Made by a program: the position numbers and the translations under genes | Notes under the pieces: model-generated | Database searches by the model: none | What the model was told of the DNA's origin: nothing | The model's input: only the letters and a program-made list of their open reading frames with translations | In this document: positions 14,293 through 19,949 of the stretch, one piece after another | Numbering within the stretch: the stretch's first letter is position 1 | Layout of the letters: every line of letters starts with the position of its first letter | DNA from: a virus | Virus record (IMG/VR): IMGVR_UViG_3300049483_000024 | Span: 1 to 22,135 of that record | Reading direction: 5' to 3' (one strand) | DNA: 22,135 bases

Positions 14293-16383
14293 TTATCTCA
14301 TCCAGCTTGACTTATTAGGTCTATGGGTTAATTTAGGCTCATATTTCAGTGTTACAACCTTGTTTGCTGCTGCGCGCCTTGCGCCTTCAAGAGCATACCG
14401 GCAATTTTTAACCAATATACCATTAGCAAAATATTCGTGGTGGTTTTCAACAGTTAGATTGTAAACGTCTCTTTTTGTCTCTTGCTCTAAATGCTTTTGC
14501 TTTGCAGTTGGCATGACAATACTTATCACGTCCGCCAATCGCCCTAGCCATAAACTCTTTTCCGCATATTTCACAAAGTTTCGAAATAGGGACATAGTTT
14601 TTATATGCGAGTGTACCAATTTTTTTATGGAACTCTTTGCCTTCATCGCTTGAGTGCCATTCTTTAGAGAGGTGTCTAACGCTATCCAACCATTTTCTCT
14701 GCTTATCTCGCCTGTAGTTGTTAAAGTGCTTATTGACATGGTATTTTGCGGTAATAAGCTCAAGATTGCTGATGTCATTATTTGCATTATTCCCGTCAAT
14801 ATGGTGGATATGATGCTTTTTGCCAGCCGGTATTTCTCCGTGTGTATGCTTCCAAACTTCACGGTGTAAAATTTTTGGACTTCCATTTGTCCTTGATAAT
14901 CTAAAATAATCCCTGTCAGATGATCTAGTGCTTTCAGGATACCTAGTGTAGGTTTCGCCATTAAACTCTTGCTTTTCTGTAACTGCCATTTCGTATACTC
15001 CAAGTCTATTAATAAATTATCATCATATCGTATAGTATTGGAATAAAAGAAATCTTTCTTGCTCTCAACCCATATTTTATGATCTGGCGTACACCATAAT
15101 CCGTCAATGTTTATTACTTCCTGATTGATTCCGGTAATGCCTGCATCAATAACGCGCCGGTATCCTGATCTTGTTAATACCTCGTCTCCTATCTGTACGT
15201 CCTTAATCTTTTTAAATCCATTTCGCATAGAAATCAAAGAGTTACCTTCTATGCAGGCATCTATGACGTGATTGTCTTTATCTTCAAGCAGTGGCAGTAT
15301 ATCACCCGTAAGCTTGTCTTCTTTATAGCTGTAGTATGTTAGTTCGTCAATTGTATGAACACATCTTGGGTGAACGATAATATCAAACGACTTAAGCCAC
15401 TCTATGCCATCCTCAATGCTTTTTGGCCCTTTCACTGCTGACCTTATCTTTGGGAAGCCATTCTTCTGCATGTGTGAAATGGTCTCAGGTCTTGCGCTAT
15501 CAGCTGTTATAGGCCATTTTTCTGCATCTGGAACGCTCATAAACAGCTCAGGAAGATTTACTATTTCGCATCCGACTCGGTAAGCTTCGTAATCAATATA
15601 TAAATTATTACCGTCAATACTACATCTAATAAGCACAGAAGGATCAACAGCAAAGCCCCAATCAGCGCCTAGTCGATATATTGTGCCATCTGGCCTAGTA
15701 AACTCTTCAACTCGCCAATTTCTGAAAACCCTAGCTTCACTATTTTGCCTATATTTACCAAGCCAGACATGATTATATTTATCAATATCTCTGCGCTTGT
15801 CATATTCCAGTTCTTGCTTAAGTTCATCAGGGAACCAAGGATTATCGCAATAATTCGCCTCTATAACTATGGCGTTTTCTGGTGGAGTGTCACCCCTAAG
15901 AAGCGCATCTATTGGATCAGTTGCCAAGTTAGGATTCCAGCTTGCCCATATCTCAGATCCCGGCTTTCTGAATGTTGGCCTGGCTATTGTCAATGACTTA
16001 TCGCTTATATTCTGCGCTTCCTCAAGCCATAATATGTCGAAGTCTTCAAGTGATTTAATACTGTCACTGGTATGTGACTGAAGGCCTGTAAAGATAGCAA
16101 GGCTACCGTTTCTAGCTTTGATGCAATCCTCTTGAACGATAAACATAGGCCCTACTTTCATCTGTTCTATTTTAAGTTCAAGCAAGTGCTTGACAGATTG
16201 CTTTAAGGATTTTTGTATCTCTCTAGCGCAACATATCCTTGTTGGCTTTTCAATCATCCTTTCTATAGCCAGCTCTGCAAAGAAATGAGATTTTCCGCTA
16301 CCCCTACCTCCATAAATCCCTTTATACCTTGATGGATATAACAGAGGCTTAAATACTCGCGGGGTGCGAATGTCAATGATCAT
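14293..16383 (-). CDS. Terminase large subunit (packaging ATPase/nuclease) containing an intein
   Basis: A 696-residue precursor; without the intein about 412 residues remain, short of P22's 499 but usual for the family. The ATPase domain has Walker A GGRGSGKS (25-32) and Walker B ILWLEE (117-122). The RNase H-like nuclease has Asp241 (GADWGF), Asp295 (ITADSA) and Asp375 (NHVIDA). The intein (377-660) is inserted two residues after Asp375, splitting the motif that continues as CRYALEGARRAA. Splicing should be needed for DNA cutting. The ATG overlaps the TerS stop (ATGA). The frame stays open for the whole length although 181 codons also encode the nested HNH gene. Confidence 0.92.
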   Translation of the reverse strand: MIIDIRTPRVFKPLLYPSRYKGIYGGRGSGKSHFFAELAIERMIEKPTRICCAREIQKSLKQSVKHLLELKIEQMKVGPMFIVQEDCIKARNGSLAIFTGLQSHTSDSIKSLEDFDILWLEEAQNISDKSLTIARPTFRKPGSEIWASWNPNLATDPIDALLRGDTPPENAIVIEANYCDNPWFPDELKQELEYDKRRDIDKYNHVWLGKYRQNSEARVFRNWRVEEFTRPDGTIYRLGADWGFAVDPSVLIRCSIDGNNLYIDYEAYRVGCEIVNLPELFMSVPDAEKWPITADSARPETISHMQKNGFPKIRSAVKGPKSIEDGIEWLKSFDIIVHPRCVHTIDELTYYSYKEDKLTGDILPLLEDKDNHVIDACIEGNSLISMRNGFKKIKDVQIGDEVLTRSGYRRVIDAGITGINQEVINIDGLWCTPDHKIWVESKKDFFYSNTIRYDDNLLIDLEYTKWQLQKSKSLMAKPTLGILKALDHLTGIILDYQGQMEVQKFYTVKFGSIHTEKYRLAKSIISTILTGIMQIMTSAILSLLPQNTMSISTLTTTGEISRENGWIALDTSLKNGTQAMKAKSSIKKLVHSHIKTMSLFRNFVKYAEKSLWLGRLADVISIVMPTAKQKHLEQETKRDVYNLTVENHHEYFANGILVKNCRYALEGARRAAANKVVTLKYEPKLTHRPNKSSWMR
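14447..14989 (-). CDS. HNH homing endonuclease nested out of frame inside the TerL intein
   Basis: A 180-residue protein encoded in a different frame (offset two bases) inside the intein segment. It has an AP2-less HNH_3-like layout: a beta-rich N-terminus (NGETYTRYPES, YFRLSRTNGSPKILH), REVWKHTHGEIPAGK, the core His62-His63 in HIHHIDGNN, Asn75 in ISNLELIT and His84. A C-terminal zinc-finger-like CEIC...CHANC (Cys139, 142, 158, 162) and a basic tail follow. The ATG at 14989 has GGAG 8 bases upstream, so it can be translated by itself. It ends at TGA 14447, over block F of the intein. It probably cuts intein-free terL genes and so spreads the intein. Confidence 0.85.
   Translation of the reverse strand: MAVTEKQEFNGETYTRYPESTRSSDRDYFRLSRTNGSPKILHREVWKHTHGEIPAGKKHHIHHIDGNNANNDISNLELITAKYHVNKHFNNYRRDKQRKWLDSVRHLSKEWHSSDEGKEFHKKIGTLAYKNYVPISKLCEICGKEFMARAIGGRDKYCHANCKAKAFRARDKKRRLQSNC
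14998..15001 (-). promoter_or_regulatory. Internal Shine-Dalgarno for the nested HNH gene
   Basis: GGAG on the minus strand, in the context TTGGAG, lies 8 bases before the nested ATG at 14989. It is inside the TerL coding sequence and decides that the nested HNH gene has its own start instead of relying on frameshifting. Confidence 0.6.
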
Positions 16384-16655
16384 TTATCGTCGATGATAGT
16401 GCGCGTTATTTGCTCAATAACAAGATCGCCTGTAACTGTTATGTCTTTGGGCAGTATCTTTCCCACAAGAGTCATGAATGGCCCTGGATTTTCTAGTGCT
16501 TGATAAGCTAGATATTTCCTTCCGCCAACGTCCTGTAGAGCGCCCTCGATCATTTCCTTTATCATTATCGTAACTTTAGCCTGTGAACCCTTTGGCCTTC
16601 CTGGCCCTGGCTTTGTTAAGTCAAGATTATTAACTGGTGTTGGATTTCCTGCCAT
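16380..16655 (-). CDS. Terminase small subunit (putative)
   Basis: A 91-residue protein directly before TerL, overlapping it as ATGA. The N-terminus carries an AT-hook-like GPGRPKGS (about residues 17-24), a frequent feature of terminase small subunits and related phage DNA-binding proteins. The middle, VGGRKYLAYQALENPGPFM followed by VGKILPKD, is the short helical motif seen in many small phage TerS-like proteins. It would recognise the packaging site and stimulate TerL. The length is below that of P22 gp3 (162). The ATG at 16655 has no visible Shine-Dalgarno. A role as TerS is mainly from position plus this motif. Confidence 0.75.
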   Translation of the reverse strand: MAGNPTPVNNLDLTKPGPGRPKGSQAKVTIMIKEMIEGALQDVGGRKYLAYQALENPGPFMTLVGKILPKDITVTGDLVIEQITRTIIDDK

Positions 16656-16676
16656 ATATTTTCGGTTTTTTAATTT

Positions 16677-16693
16677 ATTAAACAGTGTTCAAT
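16677..16693. promoter_or_regulatory. Palindrome upstream of terminase operon, copy of the 7936 element
   Basis: ATTAAAC-AGT-GTTCAAT has 7-bp arms with one mismatch and lies 21 bases before the TerS start. It matches the palindrome before the scaffold gene in its left arm and in six of seven right-arm bases. Both elements precede the first gene of a virion gene group. A shared operator or late-gene control site is inferred. Confidence 0.4.
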
Positions 16694-16701
16694 TAATTGT
16701 T

Positions 16702-16729
16702 AAAAAAAGCTTACCATATAGATAAGCTT
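16702..16729 (-). terminator. Terminator hairpin between the lysis/accessory genes and terminase
   Basis: On the minus strand AAGCTTA-9-TAAGCTT gives a 7-bp stem, followed by a run of Ts. Low GC makes it weak to moderate. It is the only hairpin plus T-run in the 118-base gap 16656-16773 and would separate the upstream operon from late transcription. A smaller TAGCT/AGCTA hairpin lies at 16741-16754. Confidence 0.5.
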
Positions 16730-16773
16730 AAATCAATTAATAGCTTAAAAGCTAATTATTTCAAGTAATAATA

Positions 16774-17166
16774 CTATATTTCAATCTCATAAATCCAAGA
16801 TTTAATCTTTTCTGAGCCTAATTCCATTGTGTGCATTTTTTTACTTTTCCATTGAATTGACTTGCAGTCTAATGATTTTGCCAGTTCTATAATATGTCCT
16901 AGGCAAACCCCAATCGTATCTGCATAAATTGATTCAGCAAGAATTATAAAAAGAATTTTTTTACTATTCACCTCGTCATGTCCAACTCTAGCAACTAAAA
17001 GCATGTCATTACACATGTAAAATTCTGTTACGTCATTTAATAAATCAGTGAAAATCTGCCTTAAATTGTATGACAATGGGTATTTTCTATTTGCCTCATA
17101 ATAAGCATTTGTAATGCTTTGGAAGTTAAAAACAGGGTCATGTTTAATCAATAAAGATTCGGTCAT
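16774..17166 (-). CDS. Hypothetical 130-aa protein
   Basis: A 130-residue protein with mixed helix/strand pattern: YYEANRKYPLSYNLRQIFTD, VTEFYMCNDMLLVARVGHDE, KKILFIILAESIYADTIGVC and a C-terminal IIELAKSLDCKSIQWKSKK. The order strand-strand-helix-strand in the second half is a little like small phage acetyltransferase-fold proteins, but the acetyl-CoA loop is absent, so this is only a weak analogy. It overlaps the membrane protein before it as ATGA. It is the last gene of this operon before the terminator. Confidence 0.55.
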   Translation of the reverse strand: MTESLLIKHDPVFNFQSITNAYYEANRKYPLSYNLRQIFTDLLNDVTEFYMCNDMLLVARVGHDEVNSKKILFIILAESIYADTIGVCLGHIIELAKSLDCKSIQWKSKKMHTMELGSEKIKSWIYEIEI

Positions 17167-17498
17167 TGTATCGGTCTCATATAAAATTGTGCTGGATATA
17201 CTGTAGCCGGAACTGACCGTTGCTGATAACTTGGCATTTGCACAATAGGCATTCCGTATGCGCTTTTAATACGATCATCTGATGCCCTTATTTCTTCTTT
17301 TCGCTCATTCCAGTACTCGTTATTAATCTGCTGCTGTTGAAGGCTTATCATCTCGTCCATTCTATCAGTATATTCATCTGCCGATGCCATGCTTACTAAT
17401 CCAATTGTAAGTATTAATGCAACTACTGTAAACGATAATACAATAACTAATACAAAAACTGCATCATCTATCAAATTTATCCAAAAATCTTTTTTCAT
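17163..17498 (-). CDS. Single-pass membrane protein, possible lysis-module (spanin-like) component
   Basis: A 111-residue protein. After MKKDFWINLIDDA a strong membrane helix spans about residues 13-37 (FVLVIVLSFTVVALILTIGL). Then comes a charged helical segment (SADEYTDRMDEMISLQQQQI, EYWNERKEEIRASDD) and a Pro/Gln/Tyr-rich tail. N-terminal anchor plus coiled region plus Pro-rich tail, two genes after the endolysin, is what an inner-membrane spanin could look like, but no family match was recognised and no outer-membrane lipoprotein partner with a lipobox was found. AGGA lies 6 bases before ATG. Confidence 0.55.
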   Translation of the reverse strand: MKKDFWINLIDDAVFVLVIVLSFTVVALILTIGLVSMASADEYTDRMDEMISLQQQQINNEYWNERKEEIRASDDRIKSAYGMPIVQMPSYQQRSVPATVYPAQFYMRPIQ

Positions 17499-17506
17499 TT
17501 CATTTC

Positions 17507-17719
17507 CTATTTTTTTAATTTATCAGCCAGATATTTCTCTGCTTCTTTTCTGCCAATCGCCTCAAATGGTGTAACTATTTTTACTATAAAATCATTTCCT
17601 TCTACATCCTCGGTAAAATCTTTTATATCTCCAAACCATTGTTTAATAACTATATTTCCGTTTGTATGCAAATATCCCCACCACATCGAATCATCATAAA
17701 TGTATTTATATCCACTCAT
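17507..17719 (-). CDS. Hypothetical 70-aa protein next to endolysin
   Basis: A 70-residue soluble-looking protein, MSGYKYIYDDSMWWGYLHTN at the start and IGRKEAEKYLADKLKK at the end. The aromatic N-terminus and the strand-rich centre (VIKQWFGDIKDFTEDVEGND) suggest a small beta-alpha fold. No family was recognised. The ATG overlaps the endolysin stop as ATGA, so it is probably co-translated. A lysis or regulatory role is not shown. Confidence 0.55.
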   Translation of the reverse strand: MSGYKYIYDDSMWWGYLHTNGNIVIKQWFGDIKDFTEDVEGNDFIVKIVTPFEAIGRKEAEKYLADKLKK

Positions 17720-18186
17720 AAATTTTCAATTTTATAAGTGTTACGAACCATCTGAGCAGACAATGTAATTGCTCTTTGTCCGACATCTTTGTGCCATTTG
17801 CTATCTAGCATTTCTCCTGCTGCTCCTACCCAGTCTTCCTTTTCAATAAAAGCAATCATTTTAACAAACTTATTTAGTCGTGTAAGGCCAATGTTATAGA
17901 CCATGTTGATTAAAACATCCTGTCTAGCCGGGGCCAATACATTAAACCAAAAAAACTCCTCGTTAAGTGTTTTCCTGCATTGTTCAATGCAACATTTAAG
18001 TATTCTCTCTGCCTCTTCTTTAGTCATTCCATTACTGTAAAAATAAGCAATCTCAATAGAGCTTAGCTCTATTATATTAGCTTTTAAATTATACCCATAT
18101 CCAATTGTATCAACTCCTTTTGTGTCCTTATAACAGTGCTTTCTATAGCCCTCGTGTATCTTTAATTGATCAATCAATCTACTCAC
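17716..18186 (-). CDS. Endolysin, T4-type lysozyme (GH24)
   Basis: A 156-residue muramidase cutting the glycan strands of peptidoglycan at the end of infection. The catalytic triad of T4 lysozyme is present: Glu12 in IHEGYR, Asp21 in YKDTKG and Thr27 in VDTIGYGY. The later ARQDVLINMVYNIGLTRL and KWHKDVGQRA blocks also fit the family, as does the length (T4 is 164). No signal peptide or anchor is seen, so a holin must let it pass the membrane. The start is GTG at 18186, with AAGGGGG about 7 bases upstream, and overlaps the preceding stop by 8 bases. Confidence 0.88.
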   Translation of the reverse strand: MSRLIDQLKIHEGYRKHCYKDTKGVDTIGYGYNLKANIIELSSIEIAYFYSNGMTKEEAERILKCCIEQCRKTLNEEFFWFNVLAPARQDVLINMVYNIGLTRLNKFVKMIAFIEKEDWVGAAGEMLDSKWHKDVGQRAITLSAQMVRNTYKIENL

Positions 18187-18346
18187 TTACCATCCCCCTT
18201 ATTTGCATCATAACGGCATCTAGCAGGGCCTTTGTGTCATCTTCGGTAATTGCCATTCTAATAACGTCAACATGGCCTGTATCTCCAGGATTGAATTTAA
18301 AATGTATTTGACTATTCCCTTCTACGCTAACGCTAACCTTAATCAT
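18179..18346 (-). CDS. Hypothetical 55-aa protein before endolysin
   Basis: A short gene of 55 codons. It starts MIKVSVSVEGNSQIHFKFNP, likely two strands, then a helix (TEDDTKALLDAVMMQIRGM). The ATG has AGG 7 bases upstream. Its stop TAG overlaps the GTG start of the endolysin by 8 bases, and its codons contain the endolysin ribosome site. No family was recognised and there is no membrane segment, so it is not an obvious holin. Confidence 0.6.
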   Translation of the reverse strand: MIKVSVSVEGNSQIHFKFNPGDTGHVDVIRMAITEDDTKALLDAVMMQIRGMVSE

Positions 18347-18366
18347 TTATTTACCTATGAGTTAAA

Positions 18367-18579
18367 TCATTTCATTTTAATTTTACTAAATTCTTTTTTT
18401 AACTCTTTTTCGTATGCTTTATATGCTTCGTCATATTCATAAAATGCTTTGGCATATAATGGGTAGTATGCTTCGGCCTCTTCTAAGGATTTTGAATATG
18501 CTTCGGAATATGCCTTATATGCTTCTGAATAGGCTTTGGCTTTATCGCGTTCTTCATTAATCAATTCAGTTATAGTCAC
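18367..18579 (-). CDS. Ala/Tyr heptad-repeat helical protein
   Basis: A 70-residue protein built from 7-residue units around AYSEAYK, giving AYSEAYKAYSEAYS near residues 16-29 and EAYKAYEKELKKEF near the end. It should form one long amphipathic helix or coiled coil with stacked Tyr. The start is GTG at 18579 with AAGGGA 9 bases upstream; the nearby ATG frame ends immediately. It begins one base after the stop of the zinc-ribbon gene. Function is unknown; the composition is unlike its neighbours. Confidence 0.6.
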   Translation of the reverse strand: MTITELINEERDKAKAYSEAYKAYSEAYSKSLEEAEAYYPLYAKAFYEYDEAYKAYEKELKKEFSKIKMK

Positions 18580-18580
18580 G

Positions 18581-18787
18581 TCATAGATTCCCTTTATGTG
18601 CGTAATTCCATCTTGTTAGATGGCGTTTATGGTTGCTTTCACAATCATTTCCAATCACATCACGTTCACAAATTGGGCATTTAGTTTCGTTGTCGCAAAT
18701 TGCAACCTCACAACACTCAGTAAACATTGTGCTGTTAGTTGGAGAACATAGAAAAACTCCAGATTTGTAACCTTCGTTTATATACAT
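18581..18787 (-). CDS. Small zinc-ribbon-like protein
   Basis: A 68-residue protein with closely spaced Cys pairs: CCEVAICDNETKCPICERDV, then DCESNHKRH. The CPIC knuckle and the later Cys/His suggest one zinc site. Similar small treble-clef or ribbon proteins are common in phage accessory regions, some of them inhibitors or adapters. AGGA stands about 4 bases before the ATG. No specific role can be given. Confidence 0.55.
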   Translation of the reverse strand: MYINEGYKSGVFLCSPTNSTMFTECCEVAICDNETKCPICERDVIGNDCESNHKRHLTRWNYAHKGNL

Positions 18788-18804
18788 AATTATCCTAAAT
18801 ACAT

Positions 18805-19155
18805 TTATTTACAATTAAAGACTTGTCTAGTCTTTGTTGAATTACTCGAATTACACGTTAATGCGCATCCTGACTTAGTTCTTTCCCATCGATCTTTCAA
18901 AAGCGAATCCTCCTTATCTTGGTACTGCATGTTAACGATTGCATCAAAGCCGCCACACTCAAGAGCGCATATATGATCGACCACAAAACCTTTTCTACCA
19001 TTAGGATAACCCTTATAAACGTCAAATTGGTGCTTTACATTCTGGCTTCTGCATGTTGCTCCTTCTGGTAATTCTCCAGCATTAGCTTGTTCAATAAATA
19101 CGTAACAGGCAAATAAATAAACCAAAATCCCGATTGTTACTGTTATTTTTCTCAT
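18805..19155 (-). CDS. Exported HNH nuclease-like protein with signal peptide
   Basis: A 116-residue protein. Residues 1-26 are a textbook signal peptide (MRKITVTIGILVYLFACYVF, cleavage likely after ANA). The mature part has an HNH core: Asp60-His61 in FVVDHICALECGG, Asn75 in VNMQY and KDRWE. Six Cys outside the membrane segment (35, 63, 67, 97, 101, 115) could form disulfides in the periplasm. An upstream in-frame ATG (19197) would overlap SSB and has no ribosome site, while AAGGA is about 8 bases before ATG 19155. A nuclease acting on entering DNA or on nucleic acid outside the cytoplasm is inferred. Confidence 0.72.
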   Translation of the reverse strand: MRKITVTIGILVYLFACYVFIEQANAGELPEGATCRSQNVKHQFDVYKGYPNGRKGFVVDHICALECGGFDAIVNMQYQDKEDSLLKDRWERTKSGCALTCNSSNSTKTRQVFNCK

Positions 19156-19165
19156 TGTATTTTCC

Positions 19166-19588
19166 TTAAAACGGAATTTGCGAGTCATAATCATCATCTG
19201 TAGAAGGCTTCGATCTGCCAGACGCCCTATCCTGCTGGCTTGGCTGATACATGAGTTTTGGCTCTGCTGAATCCGGTTTTTTTTCGGTTAAATCGACGAT
19301 ATTACATGCCACATTCAGTGATTTCCTGGCAATACCATCATTTCCCGTGTATTCGTGTTCGCTCAATTCTCCAGACACGAATACAACCACCCCTTTTTTC
19401 AAATAATCCACCAGCGATCCCTCTGCCCGTTTACCGAACACCGAACATTGCAACCAGATTGTTTTCTGATTGTCGCCATAGCCAACATTATTTGCAACAC
19501 TGAAATTAAGGATTGCGCTACCACTCGGCATATGCCTTATTTCTGCATCCCTTCCGATTCTTCCCATAAAACTGAATACGTTGCTCAT
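19166..19588 (-). CDS. ssb: Single-stranded DNA-binding protein (SSB)
   Basis: A 140-residue protein with an OB fold (about 1-105). NVFSFMGRIGRDAEIRHMPS, ILNFSVANN, TIWLQCSVFGKRAEG, YLKKGVVVFVSGELSEHEYT and KSLNVACNIVDL match the bacterial-type SSB pattern. The linker is short and the acidic C-terminus DDDYDSQIPF is the docking peptide for replication and repair partners. It protects single-stranded DNA at the replication fork. It overlaps the upstream membrane-protein gene by four bases (ATGA). Confidence 0.9.
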   Translation of the reverse strand: MSNVFSFMGRIGRDAEIRHMPSGSAILNFSVANNVGYGDNQKTIWLQCSVFGKRAEGSLVDYLKKGVVVFVSGELSEHEYTGNDGIARKSLNVACNIVDLTEKKPDSAEPKLMYQPSQQDRASGRSKPSTDDDYDSQIPF

Positions 19589-19728
19589 TTTTTTGAATCC
19601 AAAAGTTTTATTACATGAAGTGAAATATCGAAGCTTAATCGGGCAATCCCAATAACTGCAATGATTATAAAAACAGCCAATTTAGCGATATGATAAATTG
19701 CCTGTGTTATTAAAGATAATGCCAACAT
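19585..19728 (-). CDS. 47-aa single-helix membrane protein upstream of SSB
   Basis: A short gene, MLALSLITQAIYHIAKLAVF, continuing through a hydrophobic IIIAVIGIARLSFDI to a basic end (LLDSKK). One membrane helix at about residues 14-34. The TGA stop overlaps the SSB ATG (ATGA), so it is coupled to SSB. The ribosome site is weak (GGAT, 6 bases before ATG). It might be a small membrane anchor or a holin-like protein; nothing decides. Confidence 0.5.
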   Translation of the reverse strand: MLALSLITQAIYHIAKLAVFIIIAVIGIARLSFDISLHVIKLLDSKK

Positions 19729-19793
19729 TTATTTATCCATTTAGTTTTAATTGCTTCGTATATTAGTTTATCCATTTGCTAAGTAAAGTCAAG

Positions 19794-19949
19794 TTAATTT
19801 TCTTTGTAGACGAAAGAATATGCTAAAAGCTGAGCATCTGTTTCCTCCATAAGCCTGTCATTCATGATAATTCCAACACGCTCAATAAAGTCATAATTGT
19901 CCTCGCTAGGGTCATGCCCCATAAACTCTAAAAATTCTGTATCTGTCAT
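19794..19949 (-). CDS. Small acidic 51-aa protein
   Basis: A short gene, MTDTEFLEFMGHDPSEDNYD, with helices rich in Asp/Glu and a C-terminal DAQLLAYSFVYKEN. The ATG overlaps the RusA stop (ATGA), which supports real translation by coupling. Small acidic phage proteins may act as inhibitors or DNA mimics, but there is no specific sign of this here. The next 65 bases (19729-19793) contain only a weak 21-codon frame. Confidence 0.5.
   Translation of the reverse strand: MTDTEFLEFMGHDPSEDNYDFIERVGIIMNDRLMEETDAQLLAYSFVYKEN

Larger units (their letters stand above)
14404..15255 (-). other. Intein in TerL at nuclease motif III
   Basis: The 284-residue intein runs from Cys377 to Asn660 with Cys661 as the first C-extein residue. 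Block A is CIEGNSLISMRNGFKKI. Block B carries Thr432-x-x-His435 in CTPDHKIWV. Block F is DVYNLTVENHHEYF with His649, and block G is ANGILVKN. The residue before the terminal Asn is Lys659, where most inteins have His; such variants exist but may splice more slowly. Splicing residues lie at about 377-464 and 638-660. The 170-residue linker between them has no recognisable endonuclease in the TerL frame, because the nuclease is encoded in another frame. Confidence 0.9.

Noticed and set aside
14293-16383. terL as a frameshifted pseudogene broken by the HNH gene
   Set aside because: The frame is open from ATG to stop, all ATPase and nuclease residues are present, and intein blocks A, B, F and G with Cys/Asn/Cys junctions are intact.
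19156-19197. Longer N-terminus for the exported HNH protein
   Set aside because: It would overlap the SSB end, has no ribosome site, and would bury the signal peptide 14 residues inside.
19731-19793. 21-codon minus-strand frame before the 47-aa membrane gene
   Set aside because: No ribosome site is seen and it runs into the next gene out of frame; too weak to call.
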